A stretch of 11,132 nt of DNA from an uncultured Clostridia bacterium (GCA_910589115.1 CAJUSB010000107.1:1-11132), one strand, 5' to 3'; counted from the stretch's first letter, positions 1 through 6,986 are shown. Notes: generated from the letters alone by a model not told the origin. Made by a program: numbers and translations.

Positions 1-24
1 CCCGCCGTCCTTTTGGCGGGCCGA

Positions 25-170
25 AGCAGCACAGATGAACGGGCATATCCGCCCCTTATCCCGCCCGCAGGCGATGGAAGGGAGTCCAGAGGGACAAGTC
101 CCTCTGGCGCTGTCTGCGGAAGACCGCCCGCCGCGCAGGCGGATAAAACGGCAATCTCCAGCGCTCACGA
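25..170 (+). repeat. Interspersed GC-rich hairpin repeat, copy 1
   Basis: This fills most of the gene-free left end and stops about 14 bases short of the potD stop codon. The core (59-142) has the same 84-base length as the cores at 5654-5737 and 7941-8024. By eye it matches them at 79 and 78 positions. Its centre is a hairpin at 86-107 with 10-base arms CCAGAGGGAC and GTCCCTCTGG separated by AA. Similarity to the third copy continues outward on the left (GCAGCAC and ATGAACGG near 25-41) and on the right to about 170. Bases 1-20 form a further small hairpin, CCCGCC...GGCGGG, related in reverse complement to 4284-4303. There is no T-run, so it is not a classical terminator, although it lies where the pot transcript should end. 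The function is unknown. Confidence 0.8.
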
Positions 171-183
171 GTATAATTCCCTG

Positions 184-1215
184 TCAGCGCAGGATTTCGG
201 TCCAGAGTTCGTTATAATATTCGTTGATATCCTCCGGAAGATTCAGGAAAATATCACCATTTGCAACCGTTTCCGCACTGGGGTAATGGATGGGGTCATT
301 TTTAATGCTGTCATCCTGCTGTTCATAGACCTCACGCTGCGGGCTGGAATAGCCGATATAGTCAGCATTTGCAGCGGCAGCCTCGGTGGAGCACATAAAG
401 TTAATAAACTTTTCAGCGTTCTCCACATTTTTAGCGTTTGCCGGAATACACATTGCATCAATAAAGACATTTGTACCCTCTTCCGGGATATAGAAGGAGA
501 GGTCCGGGTTATCCTCCATCATGGTCACGGCATCGCCGTTATAATAGGGGGCAATTAAAATTTCTTCATTGGGAAGTTTTTCAAGGATCTGATCCATCCA
601 GAAGCCCTGAAAGTTATCCTTCCCCTCTATGATTTTATCAGCAGCTGCGCGCAGCTCCTCTTTATTCGTGGTATTCTGCGAGTAGCCGAGCAGCTTGAGG
701 GCCACGCCCATTGCATCACGGGAGTTATCGAACATAGCCGTTTGCCCGGCATATTTGGGATTCCAGAGGATATCCCAGGAGCCGGTATCCGCAGCATCGA
801 CTTTTTTTGTATTATAGATAATTCCGACCGCGCCCCAGGTATAGGGGACGGAATATTCCTGATTGGGGTCAAATTCACGCCCGGTATATTGGCTGTCGAT
901 CAGGGCGTAATTCGGGATGTTGTCAAAATTCAGTTTCTGAAGCATATTTTCGTCAATCATGCGCGCGATCATGTAGTCGGAAGGGATGACCACATCATAG
1001 CTTTCACTTTTCAGACGGGAATAGAGCCCTTCATTGGTTTCAAAGGTATTGTACACCACGCGGATACCGGTTTCGTCCTCAAACTGTCGGAGCAGGTCGG
1101 AGTCAATATATTCGCCCCAGTTATACACGTTGACGACATTGTCAGAGGAACCGCCGCAGGCGGTCAGGCTTACCGTGAGAAGCGCGGCAAGTGCGAGTGA
1201 AAGAATTTTTTTCAA
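184..1215 (-). CDS. potD: Spermidine/putrescine ABC transporter substrate-binding lipoprotein PotD
   Basis: This is the extracytoplasmic receptor that captures polyamines and delivers them to the PotB-PotC channel. The 343-residue protein starts with a lipoprotein signal peptide (MKKILSLALAALL, lipobox LTAC, lipidated Cys20). PotD-family motifs follow: YNWGEYI at 31-37, IPSDYMI at 77-83, VPYTWGAVG at 123-131 and YYNGDA at 224-229. The start is TTG, overlapping the potC stop as TTGA, with AAAGGGG just upstream; no ATG fits the signal peptide better. Compared from memory with E. coli PotD, the ligand residues of the first motifs (W33, Y36, S79, Y81) and D253 are kept. Two pocket tryptophans appear as Y225 and F251, and an acidic residue as N164, so the preferred polyamine may differ. 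It is the last gene of the operon. Confidence 0.94.
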   Translation of the reverse strand: MKKILSLALAALLTVSLTACGGSSDNVVNVYNWGEYIDSDLLRQFEDETGIRVVYNTFETNEGLYSRLKSESYDVVIPSDYMIARMIDENMLQKLNFDNIPNYALIDSQYTGREFDPNQEYSVPYTWGAVGIIYNTKKVDAADTGSWDILWNPKYAGQTAMFDNSRDAMGVALKLLGYSQNTTNKEELRAAADKIIEGKDNFQGFWMDQILEKLPNEEILIAPYYNGDAVTMMEDNPDLSFYIPEEGTNVFIDAMCIPANAKNVENAEKFINFMCSTEAAAANADYIGYSSPQREVYEQQDDSIKNDPIHYPSAETVANGDIFLNLPEDINEYYNELWTEILR

Positions 1216-2018
1216 TTTTCTACCCCTTTCAAAGGTTGGATTTTTTTATTATTACTGTCGTGTGACGCTCTGAAATTGATGATAATCAGCAGAATCAGCA
1301 CGGCGAGGAATAATAACGTAGAGAGTGCATTGATTTTCGGGCTGATGCGCCGCCGTGTCATGGAATAGATAACGACAGAAAGCGGCTGGCTCGTAGTTCC
1401 TGCGGTAAAATAGGATACCACGAAATCATCCACGGACATGGTAAACGCCATAATTGCGCCGGTAATGATGCCGGGGCGGACCTCCGGCAGGATCACCTTT
1501 TGTAAAGCCTGGGCGGGGGTAGCGCCTAAATCGAGCGCGGCCTCATAGGCATTTTTATCGAGCTGTCGCAGTTTGGGCATGACATTCAGCACGACATAGG
1601 GCACGCTGAATGTCACGTGTGCAAGGATCAGGGTCAGATAGCCCTTATCGAGTGCGAGCATAGCAAACAGCAGCATAAAGGTGACGCCCATAATGGTATC
1701 TGATGTTGACATCGGAATGTTATTGACGGTCAAATAGACACCCTTTGCACGGCGGCGCATACAGTGGATGCCAAGTGCAGCGGCAGTGCCGAGCACGGTA
1801 GAGATCGCAGCGGAAGCGAATGCGACAATCAGGGTCACATACAGGCTGTGGATAATCGTCGAATCGCGGAACAGCTCAACATACCAATCCAGGGTAAAGC
1901 CGTGCCAGACGACGCGGCTTTTATCGGCATTGAAGGAAAAGAGCATCAGGGTAAAGATGGGCGCGTAGAGGAAGAGGAAGATCAGCAGCAGATAAAACTG
2001 CTGGAAGAAGCGTTTCAC
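1212..2018 (-). CDS. potC: Polyamine ABC transporter permease PotC
   Basis: This is one of the two membrane permeases of the polyamine importer (MetI-like superfamily). The 268-residue protein has about six hydrophobic segments, beginning with one at 8-28. It carries the cytoplasmic EAA coupling loop at about 159-183 (EAALDLGATPAQALQKVILP, then ..RPG), which docks into the ATPase PotA. The tail is short and basic. The start is GTG, forming a GTGA overlap with the potB stop, and GGAGG lies 9 nt upstream (within AAGGAGGG). The length and the position between potB and potD match the E. coli potABCD order. Overlaps on both sides imply coupled translation and equal stoichiometry with PotB. Confidence 0.95.
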   Translation of the reverse strand: MKRFFQQFYLLLIFLFLYAPIFTLMLFSFNADKSRVVWHGFTLDWYVELFRDSTIIHSLYVTLIVAFASAAISTVLGTAAALGIHCMRRRAKGVYLTVNNIPMSTSDTIMGVTFMLLFAMLALDKGYLTLILAHVTFSVPYVVLNVMPKLRQLDKNAYEAALDLGATPAQALQKVILPEVRPGIITGAIMAFTMSVDDFVVSYFTAGTTSQPLSVVIYSMTRRRISPKINALSTLLFLAVLILLIIINFRASHDSNNKKIQPLKGVEN

Positions 2019-2872
2019 AGCAGCAGCCCTCCTTCTTCACCGGAACCGTCGTCGGAGCGGTTCATAATCAGCATACAAAGGAAGACGAGCACCATCATAA
2101 CCAGAGCGATAGCGGAACCGAGCTGCGGGTTATAGGCGTTGCCCATAAATTGCAGGTCGATGAGGTCGCCGATCAGCATTTCCTTGCCGCCGCCGAGTGT
2201 TTTAGAGATTACGAAGGTGGAAACGGCGGGGACGAAAACCATTGTAATGCCGGAGACGACGCCAGGCATAGAGAGCGGGAAAATGACCTTGCGGAAAACG
2301 GTCCCGGACGGTGCGCCGAGGTCTTGAGCCGCCTCAATCAGTTTCTTGTCGATTTTAATCAGGACATTATAAATCGGCAGTACCATAAACGGCAGGAAAT
2401 TGTAAACCATACCGAGCACGACCGCACCGCCGGTGTTAATGAGGGGCAGATAGGTGATAGGGGTTTCCGGCTGCAGAATATGGTTGAGCAGCGCGATAAA
2501 ACCGATATTATTCAGGAACTGGTTAATGAAGCCGTTATTTTCCAGGATAGACATCCACGCATAGGTACGCAGGAGGAAGTTCATCCACATTGGCAGCATA
2601 ATCAGCATCATATAGAGGCTTTGCCAGCGGGGCGGTTGTTTGCTCATGATGTAGGCGAGAGGATATCCGAGCAGCAGACAGACGACTGTCGCGGCAAAGG
2701 CCAGAAGGAAAGAGCGCCCGAAGATCGAGGCATAGGAGAGCATACTGGTAAAGTTATCGATAGTCGGTGTGCCGGACTTATCGGTGAATGCGTAAAAAAC
2801 GACCAGCAAGATGGGGGCGATAATGAAAATGAGCATCCATACGCCGTAGGGGTAGGCCATATATTTTTTCAC
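2015..2872 (-). CDS. potB: Polyamine ABC transporter permease PotB
   Basis: This is the partner permease of PotC in the spermidine/putrescine importer. The 285-residue protein has six predicted membrane segments, the first at about 11-29. Its EAA loop is at 180-204 (EAAQDLGAPSGTVFRKVIFP, then LSMPG). The start chosen is GTG at 2872, which overlaps the potA stop as GTGA and has GGAGG 10 nt upstream. An in-frame ATG four codons later is possible but sits farther from that ribosome binding site. The C-terminus is acidic and glycine-rich (near DDGSGEEGG) before a short Leu run. The family assignment is secure. The polyamine substrate is inferred from the operon, because permease sequence alone does not separate spermidine from putrescine. 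Confidence 0.94.
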   Translation of the reverse strand: MKKYMAYPYGVWMLIFIIAPILLVVFYAFTDKSGTPTIDNFTSMLSYASIFGRSFLLAFAATVVCLLLGYPLAYIMSKQPPRWQSLYMMLIMLPMWMNFLLRTYAWMSILENNGFINQFLNNIGFIALLNHILQPETPITYLPLINTGGAVVLGMVYNFLPFMVLPIYNVLIKIDKKLIEAAQDLGAPSGTVFRKVIFPLSMPGVVSGITMVFVPAVSTFVISKTLGGGKEMLIGDLIDLQFMGNAYNPQLGSAIALVMMVLVFLCMLIMNRSDDGSGEEGGLLL

Positions 2873-3924
2873 TGTGCGTCCGCCTCCGTTTTGTGCATGA
2901 TGTGGATATCGAACGGGACGACAGACAGGCCAACGGCTTTCCCGACGGGCTCGGCCAGGGTGGAATGCACCATAAAGGTAAATTGCTCGGTACGTACCAT
3001 CATCTCATAATGAACGCCTTTGAACACAATGGATTCCACAACGCCCTGGAGCATAGCGTCTCCGGGGAAGGTCAGCTTGATATCCTCCGGACGGATGACG
3101 ACATCTACGGGGGCATTGCTGCCGAAGCCTTTATCAACACACACGAAGTCCTGTCCGCAGAAGCGCACGAGTTCATCCCGGAGCATCACGCCGTCAATGA
3201 TATTGGATTCACCGATAAAGTCGGCAACGAAAGCGTTGACGGGTTCGTTATAGATATCGGTAGGCGAACCGATCTGCTGGATGATCCCACGGTTCATGAC
3301 AACGACGGTATCGCTCATCGTGAGGGCTTCTTCCTGGTCATGTGTGACGTAGATGAAGGTAATACCGGTTGACTGCTGGATTTTTTTCAGTTCGAGCTGC
3401 ATATCCTTGCGCAGCTTGAGGTCGAGCGCTCCCAGCGGCTCATCGAGCAGCAGGACACGGGGCTGCATGACGAGTGCGCGGGCGATTGCGACGCGCTGCT
3501 GCTGGCCGCCGGAGAGGGACGTTACTTCACGGCGTTCAAAGCCGCGCAGGCCGACAAGTTCCAGCATTTCATGCACTTTTGACTGAATCTCAGTTTCCGG
3601 CGTTTTGCGGATGCGCAGGCCGAAGGCAATATTTTCCGCGACGTCGAGATGCGGAAACAGCGCATAGCGCTGAAAGACGGTATTGATTTCCCGTTTATAG
3701 GGGGGGATATCGTTGAGCCGTTTGCCTTCAAAGAGCACATCACCGCTGGTTGGGGATTCAAACCCGCCGATAATGCGTAGGGTGGTCGTTTTGCCGCAGC
3801 CGGAGGGGCCGAGGAGCGTTACGAATTCACGATTCCGAATAGAAAGGGATATACCCTTTAATACCTGCTCACCATCGAATTCTTTTTCGATGCACTTCAG
3901 TTCGATCAGGCACTTTTTTTCCAA
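2869..3924 (-). CDS. potA: Polyamine ABC transporter ATP-binding protein PotA
   Basis: This is the cytoplasmic ATPase that powers polyamine import. With the TTG start at 3924 it has 351 residues. Visible motifs are Walker A GPSGCGKT (39-46), the Q-loop glutamine (85), the signature LSGGQQQR (137-144), Walker B LLLDEP (158-163), the D-loop and the switch His in VTHDQEEA (His195). About 110 residues of C-terminal TOBE-like regulatory domain follow, containing VVIRPEDI. GGAGG at 3937-3933 lies 8 nt before TTG 3924. A longer reading from TTG 3939 would place its start over that ribosome binding site, so I reject it. There is no in-frame ATG nearby. This is the first gene of the operon, with its own promoter upstream. 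Confidence 0.94.
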   Translation of the reverse strand: MEKKCLIELKCIEKEFDGEQVLKGISLSIRNREFVTLLGPSGCGKTTTLRIIGGFESPTSGDVLFEGKRLNDIPPYKREINTVFQRYALFPHLDVAENIAFGLRIRKTPETEIQSKVHEMLELVGLRGFERREVTSLSGGQQQRVAIARALVMQPRVLLLDEPLGALDLKLRKDMQLELKKIQQSTGITFIYVTHDQEEALTMSDTVVVMNRGIIQQIGSPTDIYNEPVNAFVADFIGESNIIDGVMLRDELVRFCGQDFVCVDKGFGSNAPVDVVIRPEDIKLTFPGDAMLQGVVESIVFKGVHYEMMVRTEQFTFMVHSTLAEPVGKAVGLSVVPFDIHIMHKTEADAQ

Positions 3925-3932
3925 TCTATACG

Positions 3933-3937
3933 CCTCC
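3933..3937 (-). promoter_or_regulatory. Ribosome binding site that fixes the potA TTG start
   Basis: A GGAGG on the minus strand is followed by 8 nt and then TTG at 3924-3922. This decides between two in-frame TTG codons, at 3939 and 3924. Only the second has normal spacing. Confidence 0.75.
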
Positions 3938-4023
3938 AATTCAGATACAGGTCTGCCGGGAGTGGTCTGGCAGCTCTGTCAGAAGATAGCGGACAGTCAA
4001 ACTGCTGTCCATACATAGAATAC

Positions 4024-4051
4024 ATTGTAAATGAAAAACGCGAAAAGTCAA
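4024..4051 (-). promoter_or_regulatory. Promoter of the potABCD operon
   Basis: On the minus strand, TTGACT (4051-4046) and TACAAT (4029-4024) are separated by 16 bases. Each matches the sigma-A consensus at five of six positions. Transcription would start near 4017, giving a leader of about 90 nt before potA. That leader contains a small hairpin at 3991-4010 (arms GGACAG and CTGTCC) which could be regulatory, but I recognise no riboswitch class in it. Confidence 0.65.
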
Positions 4052-4092
4052 TAAATTTCGGAAAAAAACTGCAAAAAAACCGATCGACGGAA

Positions 4093-4310
4093 GTGCGGGC
4101 TGCTGTGCGCCGCCCCTGCGCGGGGTGCATCGCCCCTGCGCGGGGTGCGCCAGAGGGCGCTGCCCTCTGGACTCCCGCCGGGGCGCAAGCCCCGGACCCC
4201 GAGATGCTGGCGCATCTCTGCTTCGCCTGCGGGCGGGACGGGGGATCAGGGTGCGGTGTGAATTTGTTTTCCTGTGCTGACCGGCCCGCCAAAAGGCTTG
4301 CGGGCCGGTC
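4093..4310 (-). repeat. Composite GC-rich hairpin array related to the interspersed repeat (copy 4)
   Basis: This occupies much of the 583-base gap between the divergent potA and foldase genes. From left to right it holds two 20-base tandem units starting CGCCCCTGCGCGGGGTGC (4111-4130 and 4131-4150, differing at the last two bases). Next is a hairpin at 4150-4170 with arms CCAGAGGGC/GCCCTCTGG, then one at 4178-4195 with arms CCGGGGC/GCCCCGG and a GCAA loop, then one at 4201-4218 with arms GAGATGC/GCATCTC. The last hairpin, 4279-4310, has 11-base arms GACCGGCCCGC/GCGGGCCGGTC. The first hairpin with its CTGGACTCCC flank, the GCCTGCGGGCGGGACGGGG stretch and the TGTGCTG..CGGCCCGCCAAAAGG end recall the other copies read in the minus orientation. 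It is diverged and modular rather than a full copy. No T-run is present. Confidence 0.65.
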
Positions 4311-4427
4311 GGGCGGCTGCATCGGAATCTCGCTGATATGGTTTGTATTTTAGGATGAGGTTTGTGTACGGCATGAGGATAGAATATGTAGAATTTGGAA
4401 AATTTTGCACTTCACAGAAACTGGCGC

Positions 4428-4456
4428 TTGCTTCTCCGTCAGTCTGATGTTATAAT
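4428..4456 (+). promoter_or_regulatory. Promoter of the foldase lipoprotein gene (extended -10)
   Basis: A perfect TATAAT (4451-4456) is preceded by TG at the extended -10 position (4448-4449). A weak -35 box, TTGCTT (4428-4433), lies 17 bases upstream. The strong -10 and TG element can compensate for the poor -35. The start codon follows about 45 nt after the expected transcription start. Confidence 0.7.
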
Positions 4457-4507
4457 AAGAAACAGGCAAATAGCCATAATAAAAACCAGACGGGAGATTT
4501 AGTTATA

Positions 4508-5515
4508 ATGCTGCAATTTTTTCGACGCCTGACGGCGTTGTTTTCGGCAGGTGCGCTGCTGCTCACGCTCAGTGCCTGCGGCAACAAAAAGGATGATGCT
4601 GCTGCACAACTGGCGATGACAGTGAATGGACATGCAGTCGATGCCGGTACTTATGCCGCAGTTTATCTTTATGGCGAAAAGAATCTGGAATCGATGATGT
4701 ACCAATATGGCGTTACCGACCTGTGGGAAAGCGAGATTGGCGCATCATATAAAGCAAAGCTGGGTGAGATTGCATATAAGCAGACTGCTGCGCTTTATCT
4801 GCTACCGGAGCAGTTTGAAGCGGCTGGGCTGACGCTTGAGGAAGAGCGTGCAGAAGACCGTGAGGATATCAATCCAGAGCTTTCAGAGCTTGGCTTTACC
4901 GACGAGCTGACAGATCAGTTTTTCCGGTATTTTGAAATGCTGGATCAGTTAGAGGATTATTATTTCGGCGAAAATGGGGTAATGTCTCCGGGTGAGGAAG
5001 AAATCGAGCAGTATTTTCAGGAACATTATCTGCGTGCAAAGCATATCCTCATTTCAAATCAGGACGAAAGCGGACAGGCTGTTACGGATGAAACGGCACT
5101 GGCTGTGTTAGAACAAAAGGTACAGGAGATTTACCAGCGTGCGATTGCAGGCGAGGACTTTGATTCCCTGATTGAGGAGTTTGGCGAGGACCCCGGGATG
5201 CAGTCAAATCCGGACGGCTATCAGTTTACGGATGGTGTTATGGTTCCGGAGTTTGAGAACGCAACAAAGGCGCTGGGCATGAATGAGATTTCCGCACCGG
5301 TAAAGACCGATTTTGGCTGGCATATTATTTTGCGTCTGCCGCTTCGTGCGGAAGACCGTCCAACCGTTTATGGGGAAATTGTCACCGCGCTGACCGGTAT
5401 GGATATGAACAGCTTACTTGACCAATGGGTAGGGGAAGCTGAAATCAAAACAGAACCAGTTGTTGATGAAATCACATTTGAAACGGTGGAAAATTATAAG
5501 TATAACATCAAATAA
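4508..5515 (+). CDS. PpiC-type peptidyl-prolyl isomerase / PrsA-SurA-like foldase lipoprotein
   Basis: This is probably a membrane-anchored chaperone that helps secreted proteins fold outside the membrane. The 335-residue protein begins with a lipoprotein signal peptide whose lipobox LSAC places the lipidated cysteine at position 24. The N-terminal helical region (about 30-165) is rich in acidic residues. A parvulin (PpiC) domain covers roughly 175-285, with the family landmarks RAKHILIS, EFGEDPGMQSNPDGYQF, MVPEFENA and TDFGWHIILR. A short acidic tail follows. GGGAG lies 11 nt before the ATG, so the start is well supported. It is monocistronic, with its own promoter and terminator. The overall plan resembles PrsA, but I do not assign that symbol because parvulin lipoproteins of Clostridia are diverse. 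Confidence 0.9.
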   Translation: MLQFFRRLTALFSAGALLLTLSACGNKKDDAAAQLAMTVNGHAVDAGTYAAVYLYGEKNLESMMYQYGVTDLWESEIGASYKAKLGEIAYKQTAALYLLPEQFEAAGLTLEEERAEDREDINPELSELGFTDELTDQFFRYFEMLDQLEDYYFGENGVMSPGEEEIEQYFQEHYLRAKHILISNQDESGQAVTDETALAVLEQKVQEIYQRAIAGEDFDSLIEEFGEDPGMQSNPDGYQFTDGVMVPEFENATKALGMNEISAPVKTDFGWHIILRLPLRAEDRPTVYGEIVTALTGMDMNSLLDQWVGEAEIKTEPVVDEITFETVENYKYNIK

Positions 5516-5537
5516 ATTGGCTATGTATGAAGAAAGA

Positions 5538-5580
5538 CACTGGCCCGGGACGGTGAAACGCCCAGGGCCGGTGTTTTTTT
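5538..5580 (+). terminator. Intrinsic terminator after the foldase gene
   Basis: The arms CACTGGCCC (5538-5546) and GGGCCGGTG (5565-5573) pair over nine positions including one G-T wobble, and an inner GGG/CCC extension is possible. Seven T residues follow (5574-5580). It lies 22 nt past the stop codon. Confidence 0.9.
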
Positions 5581-5650
5581 GACGTGTCCTCTGCGTTGAT
5601 TCGCTATACGCACGCCCGGAGAAATTTTCCGCAGCCGCCCTCGCACCTCC

Positions 5651-5768
5651 TCGTCCCGCCCGCAGGCGACGGAAGGGAGTCCAGAGGGACGAGTCCCTCT
5701 GGCGCTGTCCGCGCAGGACCGCCCGCCGCGCAGGCGGAGCAAACGGCAAGGCTCCACGCGCACGCGTA
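5651..5768 (+). repeat. Interspersed GC-rich hairpin repeat, copy 2
   Basis: The core at 5654-5737 aligns without gaps to copy 1 (79 of 84 positions) and to the reverse complement of copy 3 (81 of 84), counted by eye. The central hairpin at 5681-5702 has the same CCAGAGGGAC/GTCCCTCTGG arms, with GA instead of AA between them. Similarity fades upstream of 5651, where copies 1 and 3 still match each other. It lies between the foldase terminator and the next promoter, inside a 347-base gap. An open frame runs through it into the downstream gene, but I consider that fortuitous. Confidence 0.82.
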
Positions 5769-5803
5769 TAAAACCGCTCCTACTGATTTTTTCGCGCCGC
5801 CCC

Positions 5804-5831
5804 TTGAATTTTCGGGAAACTCTGGTATAAT
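5804..5831 (+). promoter_or_regulatory. Promoter of the HEMEH-motif protein gene
   Basis: TTGAAT (5804-5809), a 16-base spacer and a perfect TATAAT (5826-5831) with TG at the extended -10 position (5823-5824). It sits about 30 nt before the ATG at 5863 and thus supports that start over the longer frame. Confidence 0.8.
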
Positions 5832-5862
5832 AGAGAATAAGAATATAGCAGAGGTGAGACGT

Positions 5863-6768
5863 ATGAATGGAATCTCTGGTTTGAATGCATATTATAGTTT
5901 CTCGGGCGGAGGCTCCTATGGCGGTTCTTATGGGATTGCAGCAGCCGTCCGCAAGGCCCAGGCCAGCGGCCAGATGCCCACTTACGGCACGCAGAAGGCT
6001 GCGGCTACGGATGCACCGGTTACCCCGGTCCGTCCTGCGCGTCCGGTAACGGCGGAAGCCCCGGCGCCGGTCAGCCAAAGCATCCCCAGCTGGAACCTGA
6101 ACGCGGCTGAGGAAGCAGTGCGTATGCGCATCCAATATAATGAGAACATGCCGCAAAACCCGTCAAAATCGGCTTCTCCGCTGCCGAATACGAGTGCACC
6201 GGCGGCAATGAATCTGCCGGAAAGCGCATGGGGTTCTCTCCCATCCTATCCCGGGATGGACGCAGGCGAAACTGCTGTGCGTATGCGTATCCAGTACCCC
6301 GGTGCAGACGAAAAAGCGGCTGGAATGCAGCTGCCCGGTGCAAAGGATGAAACTGCGCAGCCCAAGGTGCCTGGCAACGGTGAACCGGTCGGCGCAGAAG
6401 GCGTACAGAAAGCTGCCGAAGAAGGAAAATGCGAAACCTGTGAACAGCGCAAATATCAGGATGGTTCTGATGACATGAGTGTTTCCTTCCAGACCCCGAC
6501 TCGGATTGCGCCTGAAAATGTTGCTTCTGCCGTGCGCGGGCACGAGATGGAGCATGTTTCCCACGAGCAGAGCAAGGCACAGCAGGAGGGCCGTAAGGTG
6601 GTCAGCCAAAGTGTTACCCTGCACTCGGACATCTGTCCGGAATGTGGTAAATCGTACATTTCCGGCGGTACGACCCGCACTGTAACCGCCGCTAAGCCGG
6701 AACAGCCTGTCGAAGCGCCCAAGCAGGCGAATCAGGCGGAGCAGAAGACCCCGGCGGGCATTGCCTGA
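5863..6768 (+). CDS. Uncharacterised protein with HExxH motif and two CxxC pairs (putative metallopeptidase-like)
   Basis: I recognise the C-terminal pattern as one seen in conserved Firmicutes hypothetical proteins, but no established function. The start is ATG 5863, with GAGGTGAG just upstream and a promoter in front, giving 301 residues. The N-terminus is Gly/Ser/Tyr-rich (SGGGSYGGSYG). Residues 40-185 are low-complexity and rich in Ala, Pro and Glu, with an octapeptide AVRMRIQY occurring twice (85-92 and 138-145). The compact conserved part is about 188-275: CETC (190-193), RKYQDGS, then VRGHEMEH (HExxH at 227-231), VVSQSVTLH and CPEC (258-261) followed by SGGTTRT. HExxH suggests a zinc peptidase, and the CxxC pairs could bind a structural metal; both are inferences. 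A loose resemblance to SprA-related putative metalloproteases is possible. There is no signal peptide, so it is probably cytoplasmic. Confidence 0.8.
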   Translation: MNGISGLNAYYSFSGGGSYGGSYGIAAAVRKAQASGQMPTYGTQKAAATDAPVTPVRPARPVTAEAPAPVSQSIPSWNLNAAEEAVRMRIQYNENMPQNPSKSASPLPNTSAPAAMNLPESAWGSLPSYPGMDAGETAVRMRIQYPGADEKAAGMQLPGAKDETAQPKVPGNGEPVGAEGVQKAAEEGKCETCEQRKYQDGSDDMSVSFQTPTRIAPENVASAVRGHEMEHVSHEQSKAQQEGRKVVSQSVTLHSDICPECGKSYISGGTTRTVTAAKPEQPVEAPKQANQAEQKTPAGIA

Positions 6769-6794
6769 GCGGACGAATGCCCTGCATTCATATG

Positions 6795-6842
6795 ATGAGA
6801 ACAGGCCTGTCGGCTTTCATGGCAGGCCTGTTCTCATTTTTT
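6795..6842 (+). terminator. Intrinsic terminator after the HEMEH-motif gene
   Basis: A perfect 15-base inverted repeat, ATGAGAACAGGCCTG (6795-6809) and its complement (6823-6837), has a 13-base loop and is followed by TTTTT (6838-6842). It starts 26 nt past the stop. Confidence 0.93.
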
Positions 6843-6930
6843 GACACTTCTGCGTTGGTAAAATAACAAAATGATCCAACAAAGTCTAAGCTGCGGGCGG
6901 AAATTTTTGCATATTTTTTCAGTAAAGCAC

Positions 6931-6958
6931 TTGCTTTTCTGAAGATATGCTTTATAAT
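6931..6958 (+). promoter_or_regulatory. Promoter of the YgjP-like / membrane protein pair
   Basis: TTGCTT (6931-6936) is followed by a 16-base spacer and a perfect TATAAT (6953-6958). The -35 hexamer is the same as at the foldase promoter. The start codon is at 6987, so the leader is short (about 20 nt). Confidence 0.7.
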
Positions 6959-6986
6959 AGTAAAAAGATGAAAGGATGTCCGACCT

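Noticed and set aside
13..558. Plus-strand open frame of 181 codons crossing repeat copy 1 and antisense to potD
   Set aside because: It consists of repeat sequence followed by the antisense of a well-supported gene, without a ribosome binding site.
2150..3010. Long plus-strand open frame (286 codons) antisense to potB and the end of potA
   Set aside because: It mirrors the codon bias of the real permease gene, has no family features and overlaps two secure genes.
4111..4150. Tandem 20-base units considered as a CRISPR array
   Set aside because: Only two units without spacers, GC-rich and self-complementary, and no cas genes nearby.
5584..5862. 93-codon N-terminal extension of the HEMEH-motif protein
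   Set aside because: It is repeat-derived, lies upstream of a good promoter (5804-5831), and the ATG at 5863 has a proper ribosome binding site.
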